The notes beneath the pieces were generated by a model. It was not told where the DNA came from. It was given only the letters and a program-made list of their open reading frames with translations, and searched no databases. A DNA stretch of 64,000 bases from a virus, in the IMG/VR virus record IMGVR_UViG_3300037882_003154, positions 1-64,000 of that record; one strand, written 5' to 3'. The position numbers were made by a program, and so were the translations under genes. The stretch's first letter is position 1. Every line of letters starts with the position of its first letter. This document shows positions 36,182 to 45,677 of this stretch, in pieces.

Positions 36182-36186
36182 CTAAT

Positions 36187-39100
36187 ATGCAACAACAAAC
36201 ATTTATGGGCTCTAGTATAGCTGCATATGGCGTAACACTAGGTCTGAACGAACAAAATACACAACTGACAGTCAATCTAGTGGACGATCCTGTTAATGGT
36301 GATCTTTTTACTGCACCACTAATAGGGTCGCCAGTATATTTTTCTCATTTTGATGACAGCAACACCTTCACTCATGGTGGTATATTACAACACTACGTAA
36401 GCTCTAGTAGTGGTGATGGATATCCGGTATATACAGTAGATGTATTGGATCCCAGAATAATATTAGATGGTGTCCAGATTATATTATCGGGATATATTGG
36501 GGCTACTGAAGTCGTACCGAATCTTATAAATATTTTTGGGTACTTAGAAAGCCAGGGTTTTGGTAATACCTTGGTAAATGATGGTGGGGTTCCTTTTGTT
36601 AAAATCCGACAAGCCCTTGGTGATATGATCGGTGTTGCTGGTATATTATCAAGCCATGATTATGGTGGACCATTCATCAACTTCAGGGGGCACAACTATT
36701 CTTTAGATATCTCAGAAATTCCTGTCACAAGCCCATATTATCGTGTTCCAGGGAATTTCATTAGCTTGTTAGAGCTCATCAGCATAGTATGTCAAGATCA
36801 TGGGCATGATTTTCATTGTGTGCTGATTCAGAGCGCCATATCTAATATAATTAAAATAAAAACAATAGATAGAAGGGCTCAGCCACAAGGCAATGTATTG
36901 TCCTCATACATATCTAATGTGTCTAATGTTATATCTAAAGAAGTCGGTAAAGAGCTCAGGACAGACCCAACCTCTATGTTTTTGGTTGGTGGTCAGGTGC
37001 AAAGCTTGTTTACTACAACCCAAGTATATTATGACAGCAACAACAATATTGTTGATATATATGGAGATGGTGGCGTCATTATAGATGATGCCGATCCCGA
37101 ACACATATATTATACAATTAGCGCATCTGGGACATTAACCAAAACCATTGTGTCTGCTGCTACAAATTCTACTGTAACAATTGGAACATTTGATAGTACA
37201 GGATTTTTATACGATGGCAATAATCATATAACTTATAATTTAAGAGACGATGGGCTATTAACATCTATTGCTGATGATGGTCAATCTAAAATTGTCGGAA
37301 CGCTCCATCTAAATTCACCCAATGCCGATAGAACAAAAACACACATATTGCCATTTTGGGGAATAGATGCCAATGGCAATGTTATTATTGCTAATGTTGC
37401 TGATAGATTTGCTGAAGCCAACTTTAATATAGATTCTAGAAACTGGAATGTGCTTGGGGTTGGTGACACATACAATATTACTATGGCTGAGATTAGAGCA
37501 TCTCTTATCAGTCAAGATGCATGGGCTACCATGTTGGAGATTATGGACCCAAGCAAGGCGCAGTCATTGGGGATTAGTGACAGAAGTTTCTTTGATGTCA
37601 ATGGGGCATTTTTAGACAATGTATTGCTTGGGGTTGGTAGAAACACAATAACCAAACTTAATGCTAATACCAGGGTTCTAAATGCTAATGAAACAGAATT
37701 TGGTCATCAAAATGACAATATCTTTAGACTATACAATTATGTAAAAGAATTTGCCACCGAACACTATGGCAGAAAATTTATGGTGCGAATACCAGATGTG
37801 TTGGCTACAAGAGAAAGTGAGACCGGCATATTAGTGTTTTCCCTAGATATAGCTGATGGGGGATTTTTGGAAGATGGGGCAGAGCCGTTAGGTTTGCCTA
37901 ACTATTATAGTGACTTGTTCACCGACCAGGATGGTAAATTTCAAGCATTTGTTAGACTAGACAATATACAAAACTATGACCTGTCAAATATGACACCAGG
38001 AACAGATTATGTTGTGATAAATAAAAATTATCCGGGCGGCATATCTGTTCCATACTACGCTTTCATTAAATGTAATGTAGAGCTAAATATGGTATTTTTA
38101 GATTACTATAATCTGACTGGTCCTAGAGCAGTAATTACACTGCCATCGCCAATATTATTAGATATAGAAAAGCAAACAAGGGCTATCAATACTGGTCTGA
38201 GGATTATGTGGCTGAAACATTTTATGGGATTTGGTTTAACAAGAATGCAATATGAAAATGCTTTCTATATTAATAATAATTTAAGTAGACCATCACACCT
38301 ACAAGATGGAACACTAATACAACCAGAGCAAGACACAAACTTTACACTAGATGATCGGTTGCCCAATTTATATCAATTTTCTGAATCATTAGAAAATTAT
38401 AATATCAGATTGATAGCCAATCCAACCGCCATTAGATTTTCAAATACACTGTCAGAGAGACTTCAGGCAGCCATATCTAATATTGCCAACGGTATTGAGA
38501 ATGTTGAAGCAGCCCCTATTTTTAAACAGCCCGATTTTGTTGCCATACCACTCATAGACCACACAACAACATATGGTCCGTGGTATATAAATTCGGCGAT
38601 TGGCAAAGTCTCATTTGAACAAGATGAATCATTGGTTCCCTGGAATTATGGGGGCTTTACACAAATGAATTTGGCAGCACAAGCCAAACTAATATCTGGT
38701 ACTGCTAAGTCTCAGGTTCTTGAGGCTGGTTCAATACAAGTCCCTGGGGTTCCTACAATATCCATAGGTGATATTTTGTCTGTTGGGCTCCCTAATATAA
38801 CTAATATTCAAGTTAGTATTAATGAACAGGGAATAACCACAACATATAATATGCAGACATACACGCCCAAATTTGGGGTTTTTGCACAACAGAATGCGGC
38901 TAGATTTACAAGGCTCACTAAACAATCACAAAATATCAAAAGGCGACTTAATCAAGTTATAAGGGCTCCTTCAAGAGAGCAGTTAAACAGGAGGGGATCG
39001 GCTAGGTTCATAGGTCTAGATGGCTCTAGGATTTTGACAGCAAAGAGCCCACATCCAGTGGTATTAGCCAGAAATGATGTGGATATTAGTGGTAGAGTTG

Positions 39101-39960
39101 TTGGAACATCCCTGTCTTTTTTGAGTATGGGTGAAGCGATAGCTGGCGTAGACGGCAATAATAGCAAGAATTTTCAGTCTACATCCCTAATGACACTAGA
39201 TGGTATCTTTAGACCATTTAGTACGGCTAGTGGAAATGATGGTTCACACCGGTATATGCCACACTTTGAAAAGCCCTCTAGTGGTGCTACGGAGCCCACT
39301 GTATTTAATCTTAATCCATTTGCTAGTGGCGATATATATAATCCGAACACCCAGATGAACACTGATATTAATTATGTGCTTTCTGGAGATGAATACGACA
39401 GACAAGATCAGTTGTATGCCCCAAATGCATACCCGTCATCTGTTCGTGGGATAGGACTAAGAGCCCCCCTAATCATGGTTGGGTGGGGATATGACACAAA
39501 TGGAAAACCGGTACCCAATGTTAATCCACAAAACCCCGGTCCTCTATTTGCTACAGGATATAGAACAGATAGTAGAGACTGGAAAGCTGGTCCATTGGAT
39601 GCCAGATGGGACAATAATAGAAAGGTTTGGGTTGCTACCGGAGATACAATTGACCTATATGCAGTTATTATGCAAAGTGGTGGCAGAACATATGGGCTTT
39701 CCAATAGACCACTTTATGTTGTTAGACCAATATCTTCTATTACTAATCCATCTACTCCAGCAAATGCCCAATTGATTTATGACGACCCAACTACAACCCC
39801 ACCCCTTTCTGGTGTTAATGATAAAGTTGTATTTAATATACAAGAGTCTTGGGGTGATTTGCACACATTGGGATTAGGAACTCCGGTTATATTATATAAC
39901 AAGCATGGTGTAGAATTCATAGATCAGCTACCAAGAACCTTTGCTATTAGGATGATCTAA
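36187..39960 (+). CDS. Large tail hub / tail-associated protein
   Basis: A 1257-residue protein. The first 300 residues have hub-protein features (VYTVDVLDPRIILDGVQIIL, LLELISIVCQDHGHDFHCV, IKIKTIDRRAQPQ), similar to phage tail hub/Tal proteins that close the tube and carry receptor-binding parts. The remainder is beta-rich, with a long helix bundle near 700-850 and a proline-rich region near the end. It overlaps its successor at TAATGG. It is the largest protein after the tape measure, consistent with the central hub. Confidence 0.65.
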   Translation: MQQQTFMGSSIAAYGVTLGLNEQNTQLTVNLVDDPVNGDLFTAPLIGSPVYFSHFDDSNTFTHGGILQHYVSSSSGDGYPVYTVDVLDPRIILDGVQIILSGYIGATEVVPNLINIFGYLESQGFGNTLVNDGGVPFVKIRQALGDMIGVAGILSSHDYGGPFINFRGHNYSLDISEIPVTSPYYRVPGNFISLLELISIVCQDHGHDFHCVLIQSAISNIIKIKTIDRRAQPQGNVLSSYISNVSNVISKEVGKELRTDPTSMFLVGGQVQSLFTTTQVYYDSNNNIVDIYGDGGVIIDDADPEHIYYTISASGTLTKTIVSAATNSTVTIGTFDSTGFLYDGNNHITYNLRDDGLLTSIADDGQSKIVGTLHLNSPNADRTKTHILPFWGIDANGNVIIANVADRFAEANFNIDSRNWNVLGVGDTYNITMAEIRASLISQDAWATMLEIMDPSKAQSLGISDRSFFDVNGAFLDNVLLGVGRNTITKLNANTRVLNANETEFGHQNDNIFRLYNYVKEFATEHYGRKFMVRIPDVLATRESETGILVFSLDIADGGFLEDGAEPLGLPNYYSDLFTDQDGKFQAFVRLDNIQNYDLSNMTPGTDYVVINKNYPGGISVPYYAFIKCNVELNMVFLDYYNLTGPRAVITLPSPILLDIEKQTRAINTGLRIMWLKHFMGFGLTRMQYENAFYINNNLSRPSHLQDGTLIQPEQDTNFTLDDRLPNLYQFSESLENYNIRLIANPTAIRFSNTLSERLQAAISNIANGIENVEAAPIFKQPDFVAIPLIDHTTTYGPWYINSAIGKVSFEQDESLVPWNYGGFTQMNLAAQAKLISGTAKSQVLEAGSIQVPGVPTISIGDILSVGLPNITNIQVSINEQGITTTYNMQTYTPKFGVFAQQNAARFTRLTKQSQNIKRRLNQVIRAPSREQLNRRGSARFIGLDGSRILTAKSPHPVVLARNDVDISGRVVGTSLSFLSMGEAIAGVDGNNSKNFQSTSLMTLDGIFRPFSTASGNDGSHRYMPHFEKPSSGATEPTVFNLNPFASGDIYNPNTQMNTDINYVLSGDEYDRQDQLYAPNAYPSSVRGIGLRAPLIMVGWGYDTNGKPVPNVNPQNPGPLFATGYRTDSRDWKAGPLDARWDNNRKVWVATGDTIDLYAVIMQSGGRTYGLSNRPLYVVRPISSITNPSTPANAQLIYDDPTTTPPLSGVNDKVVFNIQESWGDLHTLGLGTPVILYNKHGVEFIDQLPRTFAIRMI

Positions 39961-41786
39961 TGGCTTATCCAGCAGATCGTGGTAAATTTGGATATGCCGA
40001 ATCTTCGGGTGTATTCTACTCGGAATATGAGCCCACAAGACTGTTGTATCACACATACTTTAGGGGACCTGCTGGTGAAAACCCATCTTTATTATATAAC
40101 GGACCAGTTTCAATCAACAATTCCTATCGTGTAACCAACTATGATATTGGTTCCCACATATTATATTCAGATAGTTTTCCTCATTCAATAGCATCAAGAA
40201 ATATATTTTGGTATGATTATGATGCATATCAACAAAACAAACTATCACTACCATCTATAGGCGGATCTGGAATCAATGTATTATCTAGTGGTGTTACAGC
40301 CTTTTTTAGAAAATATCCAATATTATGGTCATATAGCGATCTAACTAGTAGTGGGCAGTTTACCAGATTTTTTACAAAAAGTCTTGGGCTTCCTTTTTCT
40401 GACATATCTTTGCCATCTGGTGATAGACCACTCTCTGTTACAATACCAACACTATATATAGTTTCTGGTAGTGTTCCACGAGACATATCCAATTCTGAAC
40501 TTGCAATTATGCCCTTTTACCAAATGGCTGATGTAATTTGGCAGTGCCACAATCATATAGATGGAATGTACAGAAACCCCAAGATCAATGCTGCACATCC
40601 ATGTGGTGAAGATTGGATCAATCCAGAGTCATCTGCTAGTAGTCAGACTGCAACACTAAAGAGCAGAGTGGCTACGGAGACATATGTTATTAGTGGCGTC
40701 CCAATACCACAATTGACCAAAGAATATGGTCTGCAATTTAATAACTTAACACTTAAGGCAACTGGATTTATAGGACCCCAAAACCACTTACTATATGCAT
40801 CTGGTCAAATTCCTGGTTCTGGTTATATGCCATATCTTCAAATGGCTGAGCAGTGTTGTTTTGAAAATATCAGGGACCACAATTTCATTACCAAAGTAAC
40901 TAATAGCAGTCCTGTCGTTCCGCCAACATTTAATCAGGTTAGTGGAATTGGTGATTGGGGATATAGTAGTCTTGGACTATCTTCCGGCATATTTTTAGAC
41001 ACAGCTAAAATAGTGGGGTCTAATAAGATATTGCCTAATGGCGTGGTCAAACAGTGGTTATTGGCGACAGAAATACCCGACAGTGATATATTGACAAGTT
41101 GTGTGAGAGCCAAGTTTTTTGGTGGCTTGGGCAATTCTAGTTTTGATATAGTGTGTTCTGGAAGCCAACCCACTATTTCTTTAAATGCCACAACACATTT
41201 CCTTAGAACCGATCCAGTTTTTCTTACACAGACCATTACCACAGAAACAACACCAATAAAATTAATACCAATATTGTATACACAGGTCAAGATAGAGCAC
41301 AATGCCCCGGTTACAGTTGGAGGAAGCATATGCACTATGGGTGATGCTACCGGTCTGCGATTTGGGGTTGCAAATACCAATAAAGCTAATAGATTGGGCG
41401 TATCTGTTAGTGGGTCAACATTTTATAGTATAGCCAATGCAATGTTTAGTAAGCTTGGTGATCCAATATCACCATCAATACTACATAATATTCAGCAGCA
41501 TCCATTCAGGCACAACACTCAAAGCTTCTTTGGTACGCCGGTCACACTGGTTATAAATAACAAAATATTTTGGGCTATAGCTAGGTCGGTTGAACCAACC
41601 GGCACCACAACAGGAACAGCCCGAACATTTACAGAATTAACAATACCGCCAAATACTATGGTATTGAACCCATCTAGTATATACATCAAGATCAATGGTA
41701 TAGATGTTCCATGCAGTAGACTAGACGGCATTAATATACCAGGAAGTTCAATTTTTGATGTGTTCCAATACTCTGCTAGTCCCTAG
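39960..41786 (+). CDS. Terminal tail / baseplate protein
   Basis: A 608-residue protein, the last plus-strand gene. Aromatic- and glycine-rich with many YS/SG turns; no family is recognised. Ends at 41786, overlapping the end of the minus-strand nuclease gene by 11 bases (convergent). Its place at the end of the tail block fits a receptor-binding or lower baseplate component; that is inference. Confidence 0.55.
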   Translation: MAYPADRGKFGYAESSGVFYSEYEPTRLLYHTYFRGPAGENPSLLYNGPVSINNSYRVTNYDIGSHILYSDSFPHSIASRNIFWYDYDAYQQNKLSLPSIGGSGINVLSSGVTAFFRKYPILWSYSDLTSSGQFTRFFTKSLGLPFSDISLPSGDRPLSVTIPTLYIVSGSVPRDISNSELAIMPFYQMADVIWQCHNHIDGMYRNPKINAAHPCGEDWINPESSASSQTATLKSRVATETYVISGVPIPQLTKEYGLQFNNLTLKATGFIGPQNHLLYASGQIPGSGYMPYLQMAEQCCFENIRDHNFITKVTNSSPVVPPTFNQVSGIGDWGYSSLGLSSGIFLDTAKIVGSNKILPNGVVKQWLLATEIPDSDILTSCVRAKFFGGLGNSSFDIVCSGSQPTISLNATTHFLRTDPVFLTQTITTETTPIKLIPILYTQVKIEHNAPVTVGGSICTMGDATGLRFGVANTNKANRLGVSVSGSTFYSIANAMFSKLGDPISPSILHNIQQHPFRHNTQSFFGTPVTLVINNKIFWAIARSVEPTGTTTGTARTFTELTIPPNTMVLNPSSIYIKINGIDVPCSRLDGINIPGSSIFDVFQYSASP

Positions 41787-42180
41787 GTCCAATGCCTTTG
41801 TAGGGCATAGCCAGCCCCAAATTTAACAACCTTTCATTAAGATTGATCCAGTTATTATCTTGGTCGAAAAAATAAACTGTAGCAAGGTATCTTCGCCACT
41901 TTTCCCTTTTCATCTTGTAGGGTGTTTTGACCAACATTTCACTCTCTACGAATATTCTTGAGGCATTCTCACATAGAGTAAAGAATATCTCATAAGCCTC
42001 TTTGCCCTTTTCTGTTGACATATTTTGTGTATTTAGCCCAGATAGCCTAAATTCAACGTCGGTTTTGATACTGTATCCTAGATCGACACTGGCAACAAAT
42101 GTGTCACCATCAATGATCCTGTTGATCTGGACTTCTCGAATATAGTTGTCTAGTGGGGCTAAGACTATGTTATTGGTCAT
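41776..42180 (-). CDS. Staphylococcal nuclease-like protein
   Basis: A 134-residue protein of the SNase/thermonuclease fold: VQINRIIDGDTFVASVDLGY opens the OB-type domain, FRLSGLNTQN and TEKGKEAYEIFFTLC follow, and KTPYKMKREKWRRYLATVYFF and LNERLLNLGLA close it. The catalytic D-G-D and R residues of the family are present in IIDGDTF and FRLSG. These are calcium-dependent DNases. It is the last minus-strand gene and converges on the tail genes. No secretion signal is visible, so it likely acts in the cell, perhaps on host DNA or in recombination. Confidence 0.85.
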   Translation of the reverse strand: MTNNIVLAPLDNYIREVQINRIIDGDTFVASVDLGYSIKTDVEFRLSGLNTQNMSTEKGKEAYEIFFTLCENASRIFVESEMLVKTPYKMKREKWRRYLATVYFFDQDNNWINLNERLLNLGLAMPYKGIGPRD

Positions 42181-42272
42181 AAAATGCCATTGGTTTGCAA
42201 TAGGATTGGTTCTGGCTTAGGGCTGGACGGAGTTTGTGCTGGAATACCACGAAAACATTGTATATTATTCAT
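42177..42272 (-). CDS. Possible 31-residue small protein
   Basis: A short ORF (MNNIQCFRGIPAQTP to LQTNGIL) whose stop overlaps the start of the nuclease gene (TTATGACC). It has no clear RBS. It would sit immediately downstream of the RNA terminator. Could be chance. Confidence 0.25.
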   Translation of the reverse strand: MNNIQCFRGIPAQTPSSPKPEPILLQTNGIL

Positions 42273-42287
42273 TAGGGCTAATTTAAA

Positions 42288-42346
42288 ATAAAAAAAATCC
42301 CACAACCAAGAAAGTCAACAACCACCTTCAATCTTGGCTGTGGGAT
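42288..42346 (-). terminator. Intrinsic terminator of the large RNA region
   Basis: Minus strand: ATCCCACAGCCAAGA (42346-42332), a 20-base loop, TCTTGGTTGTGGGAT (42311-42297), then TTTTTTT. The stem is 15 pairs with one G-U. The U-tract is only on the minus strand, so it terminates transcripts coming from 43 kb. Confidence 0.92.
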
Positions 42347-43006
42347 CTAGCAAAAGGGACGCTACGCTAACAAAATTTTATTTCACCCTTATCATTGGGT
42401 GCATTTTTCACTCACTGTCTTACTGATACTATTGATACTTTAGGAACTATTCGTGACTATTATCCTACGAGCCCCCCTCTTACTATTTTGTAGATATATT
42501 TCATTCGGGACTTATACCTAGTGTTTCTTATCACCGACCGTTCTATGAAAGATATTTTTAATCCACAAACGGCACGTTTGTGGGCGTACCAAACCCATTT
42601 GCAGGGGTTTAGTAAAAGACAAGCCGCAATTATCATTTAATTGTAGGCTGACCGGAAGTATTTTTTTTACTACGCACACTCCCTTCAACCACGTAGTTTG
42701 GCTTTATTATCCTAGATCGGTTATCGAATCTATAAATAGGAGAACACCAAAAATCTTGCGTTTACCAATTATGATATTTTTTTGTGCAAAATGCGTAGGC
42801 TGGTAAACTTCTAGGACCTTTGCCAAATCAGGTGGCTATATTTTCACGAATCATCTTCAGTGTTATTATATCCCAGGTGAATACAAAAAATCATACTTTT
42901 TCTTGTCTAAGTCGGATAATATTTTTTAACTCTTTGAGAAAACACGCCAAAGATTTTTAAAACAGGTAGAGTTTCGCGGCGAATGCCGCATAGCTGAATA
43001 AACAAT
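42290..43006 (-). ncRNA. Large structured noncoding RNA candidate
   Basis: A 717-base region with no plausible gene on either strand, although genes here are packed. On the minus strand it contains many self-complementary segments: GCGGC-ATTC-GCCGC (42976-42989), GTTTACCA / TGGTAAAC (42760-42808), CCACAAAC / GTTTGTGG with a five-base loop (42563-42583), AAACCC / GGGTTT (42591-42610), AGCC and CAATT paired with AATTG and GGCT (42622-42649), and CACCC / GGGTG (42384-42401). It ends in a perfect terminator. It fits the size and phage setting of GOLLD and ROOL class RNAs, but I cannot match a consensus. The 5' end is not defined. Group I or II introns and RNase P were considered and no signature was found. 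Confidence 0.6.
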
Positions 43007-43327
43007 CTAGTGTGAATCTAGGGACTTTCGGTAAGTTATGCAATTGTGCAAAAATTCATCCATCGGTGGTACATATATTTTTTCATCTACATATAAACCG
43101 ATGGCTTTGGCTAGCTCCATGCGATTTTGCCAACACAGGTCGTGTCCATCCTTGGACAAATAGTCCTTGACACTTTTAACCAGATTATTATATTTGTGTT
43201 TGTTGATGGTTACTTCTTTAATATCTTGTAGTCTACATTTTAAGTAGCGAACTCGCCTTTTATAAAGATAATAAAGTTTGATATACAGCAAACCAAGGGT
43301 GATGATTATGATCCGTTCAATTGTCAT
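43007..43327 (-). CDS. Small membrane-anchored protein
   Basis: A 106-residue protein. Residues 4-22 (ERIIIITLGLLYIKLYYLY) form one hydrophobic membrane segment, followed by positive residues (KRRVRYLK). The soluble part (25-106) is helical and unrecognised. It has a good RBS (GGAGTAATTATG). It lies directly upstream of the RNA candidate on the same strand. Function unknown. Confidence 0.6.
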   Translation of the reverse strand: MTIERIIIITLGLLYIKLYYLYKRRVRYLKCRLQDIKEVTINKHKYNNLVKSVKDYLSKDGHDLCWQNRMELAKAIGLYVDEKIYVPPMDEFLHNCITYRKSLDSH

Positions 43328-43360
43328 AATTACTCCATGCCGATGGTTATTTGTCTGTGG

Positions 43361-43705
43361 TTACTGTTTTTTGATTGGGACCCACTTTACCCAACCACCA
43401 TTGGGAAGGTATTCCTTAGATTCATCGGTTTTCTTGCGTCTAGGATACAGTGCCCCTTTGGGCTTTTTTTTCTGCCCAAAGGACAGAACAGCCCTGCAAG
43501 ATATATTTTGGCACTTTAGATCATAGTATTTATTATCATCCTTGTCTGTCCGAACAGAGTATCGTAGATCTTTAGACTTACAACACCCACACTCACTAAT
43601 ACCAAATACCTCTTGAACGCCCATGAGGGTTTCAAAGGCATCGGTATGAACATCGGAGTCAAAACACACATCAAGACGGTCATTAACCTTGTATGTAAAT
43701 TTCAT
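43361..43705 (-). CDS. Zinc-ribbon protein of phage replication module
   Basis: A 114-residue protein with a zinc ribbon: CGCC (around 40-43), then C64 and C69 in LKCQNISCRAVLSFGQ. The FGQKKKPKGALYPRRK section and the closing LPNGGWVKWVP pattern occur in uncharacterised phage proteins that travel with recombination or ssDNA-binding genes. It is probably a nucleic-acid-binding accessory of the neighbouring annealing protein candidate. Confidence 0.55.
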   Translation of the reverse strand: MKFTYKVNDRLDVCFDSDVHTDAFETLMGVQEVFGISECGCCKSKDLRYSVRTDKDDNKYYDLKCQNISCRAVLSFGQKKKPKGALYPRRKKTDESKEYLPNGGWVKWVPIKKQ

Positions 43706-43717
43706 TTACTATCTCTT

Positions 43718-43966
43718 TTAAACATATCTTTGTAGATGAACGCCATTGTTATAACCATTGCGATATCGGTCGTAGTCTCTTTGTCTAATAAAGGCGTCTC
43801 TGCTTTCTCTTCTACCTGCAACAATACCCTGGGAGATACCGTACAAATATAAACCACCACACATGTGTGTTAAATATGACGCCCTATTTTTCTTGAGGTC
43901 CCCTATGGTTGTTACACCACTTCTAATGTGATCTACGGTGATCTTTAGTCTTTTCTTGTTAATCAT
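43718..43966 (-). CDS. Small basic protein of unknown function
   Basis: An 82-residue basic protein (arginine/tyrosine-rich C-terminus, RQRDYDRYRNGYNNGV). RBS GAAAGG is visible upstream. It lies between the zinc ribbon protein and the annealing protein candidate and is probably in the same transcript. No domain recognised. Confidence 0.5.
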   Translation of the reverse strand: MINKKRLKITVDHIRSGVTTIGDLKKNRASYLTHMCGGLYLYGISQGIVAGRRESRDAFIRQRDYDRYRNGYNNGVHLQRYV

Positions 43967-43969
43967 TTT

Positions 43970-44785
43970 TTAACCTTTCTCACTAGAATTTTCAACTTCT
44001 AACAAATGCCCAGGTATTTCTTTTTCTCCTCTAAAATACTCACCCAGTCTTTTAATCATAGCAGTAGACACGTCATATGGCACCTCCTTGATATCATTAT
44101 ATGCTCTCTTACCACTATTAATAAATGCACTAACATTTATATTACATCTTTGGCACAAGAGTGTTATGCCTAAAACTCTGCCCTCATCTATTAGGGCTTC
44201 GTTGTCAAACAGAGATCTGTCTTGTGCAGCCTGAATGTCACTCTCTTCTCTAACAGACTTTTCTTCTGCACTAATGTTCTTAATACCAAGCGCTTTTCTC
44301 AAGGCTCTGCCCTCTGCTCTGGTCTCTGCCGTTGCTGATGGATGCTGATTATATGGGGATATTGTGTTTTCAGACCAACAATCTGCGACAGCCATAATAG
44401 TTTTGTATAATTGTATGCCGCTATCATCAAATGACCTTAGAGCAAATACTATGGTATGTTCAACCGACGCCCTATTACCATTTTCTTTTGTGGGCGCTTG
44501 TACTATTTTGGTCTTAGATTCGGCTATTTGCCCAATAAGCTTTTGGGCTACTCTGCGTAATCCGTCGGTTTTTGGATTATCACCTTGTAGTTCGTCTTTT
44601 GCGAACAAAGACATCACATAATCAGACCAATCTGGATCCGTATAGCTTTCTAGATATGTCCGTTCTTTGGTTGTGGTCTCATTGTTGTTTTGCAAATCAC
44701 CAACAAGATATCCATCATCTACCGACAATATCTTCTGGTCCCCTAATGTATCCTGGTCGTTTGGTTCTGATTTTTTTCTTGGCAT
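43970..44785 (-). CDS. Possible ssDNA-annealing recombination protein
   Basis: A 271-residue protein. A central segment HPSATAETRAEGRALRKALG resembles the conserved helix of Rad52/Erf-type single-strand annealing proteins of phages, in which R residues bind DNA. The N-terminus is acidic and low complexity; the C-terminus is helical. Adjacent zinc-ribbon and nuclease genes support a recombination role. Confidence is limited because the other family blocks are not obvious. Confidence 0.4.
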   Translation of the reverse strand: MPRKKSEPNDQDTLGDQKILSVDDGYLVGDLQNNNETTTKERTYLESYTDPDWSDYVMSLFAKDELQGDNPKTDGLRRVAQKLIGQIAESKTKIVQAPTKENGNRASVEHTIVFALRSFDDSGIQLYKTIMAVADCWSENTISPYNQHPSATAETRAEGRALRKALGIKNISAEEKSVREESDIQAAQDRSLFDNEALIDEGRVLGITLLCQRCNINVSAFINSGKRAYNDIKEVPYDVSTAMIKRLGEYFRGEKEIPGHLLEVENSSEKG

Positions 44786-45677
44786 TGTTCGGTTTTCCGG
44801 TTGTGGTATCTTTCCTAATACGAAGTGGCTTGTTTTCTATTATAAGTTCTCGTATTGGAGAAGGGTTTAATATACTGATATCAGGGTGCTGACCTGAATA
44901 TGGCGTCGGTGTGATTTCAAGATAAGTGGGCTCTTTGGGCTTTGTCTTGAATTTTTCCAGGGTCTCCAAAAGAATTTTAGAAACCTCTCGACAGTATTTA
45001 TTCGATTTTGTATCACCGAAGTGTCTCAATCTTATTATACTCAGTCCCTTGCCCAAAAGCAATCCCATTTTCTGAATATCGGCTTTTCGTGTTTTGGCTA
45101 GGGCTTCTTCGCCCCAAACCGGATAAAAGTGCGACGGACCATCCACTTCAATAGCGACACCCAGGTTTTGGACGAAAATATCAATCTCCAGTTTTTCATT
45201 AGCCAAAATTTTATTATAATGAAATACCACATTGTGACCCTCGTTTTTTAATAGTCGGAATAGCATGTGCTCCATTTTAGATCCAAGCTTTGATGCTTTC
45301 CTAATGCCATCTATGCCCATCTTGATGAAATCTTCTTTTTCTTTTTTTGTTCTTTTGTTCCATACTTTTTTGGCTTTTTCTACATGCACCTGTTTTTGCT
45401 CTTCGGACTTTTCGTGCCAAACCCTATAATTAGATTCGCTGATAGCCAGCTTTGTGCTTTCAGAGGACTCTTTTCCTTTGGTGGGGTGTTCTTTTGAGCC
45501 GGTCTCATAAGCATTAGCAAGAGCTTCGCCTCTAGTTCTTTTTGGTATACCGAACTTTTCTAGGGCTCTGTTAATTTGTTCTGGAAAAAGCCCCATTTCT
45601 TTAGCTATACTAGACGTTGATCTTTTATTTTGTGCATATTCTTTTTGCAGATATGCCTTGGTTAGTTCTTTACTCAT
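44715..45677 (-). CDS. Vsr/EDxHD-type endonuclease with HTH domain
   Basis: A 320-residue protein. The N-terminal helix-turn-helix (residues 1-50, STSSIAKEMGLFPEQINRALEKFG) resembles DNA-binding domains attached to homing endonucleases. The segment ANEKLEIDIFVQ, IEVDGPSHFYPVWGEEALAKT and LLLGKGLSIIRLRHFGD is an EDxHD/Vsr-like (PD-(D/E)xK) core with D, E-x-D and H residues in order. The tail is very basic. This type of free-standing endonuclease spreads by homing and often sits between phage genes. Overlaps the next gene by 71 bases. Confidence 0.7.
   Translation of the reverse strand: MSKELTKAYLQKEYAQNKRSTSSIAKEMGLFPEQINRALEKFGIPKRTRGEALANAYETGSKEHPTKGKESSESTKLAISESNYRVWHEKSEEQKQVHVEKAKKVWNKRTKKEKEDFIKMGIDGIRKASKLGSKMEHMLFRLLKNEGHNVVFHYNKILANEKLEIDIFVQNLGVAIEVDGPSHFYPVWGEEALAKTRKADIQKMGLLLGKGLSIIRLRHFGDTKSNKYCREVSKILLETLEKFKTKPKEPTYLEITPTPYSGQHPDISILNPSPIRELIIENKPLRIRKDTTTGKPNNAKKKIRTKRPGYIRGPEDIVGR

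Noticed and set aside
42732-42739. TATAAATA on the plus strand as a T4-type late promoter
   Set aside because: No plus-strand gene follows, and it lies inside the minus-strand RNA candidate.
42290-43006. Group I or group II intron or RNase P RNA
   Set aside because: I found no domain V-like hairpin, no group I core signature and no RNase P core sequence. A structured RNA of another kind is preferred.
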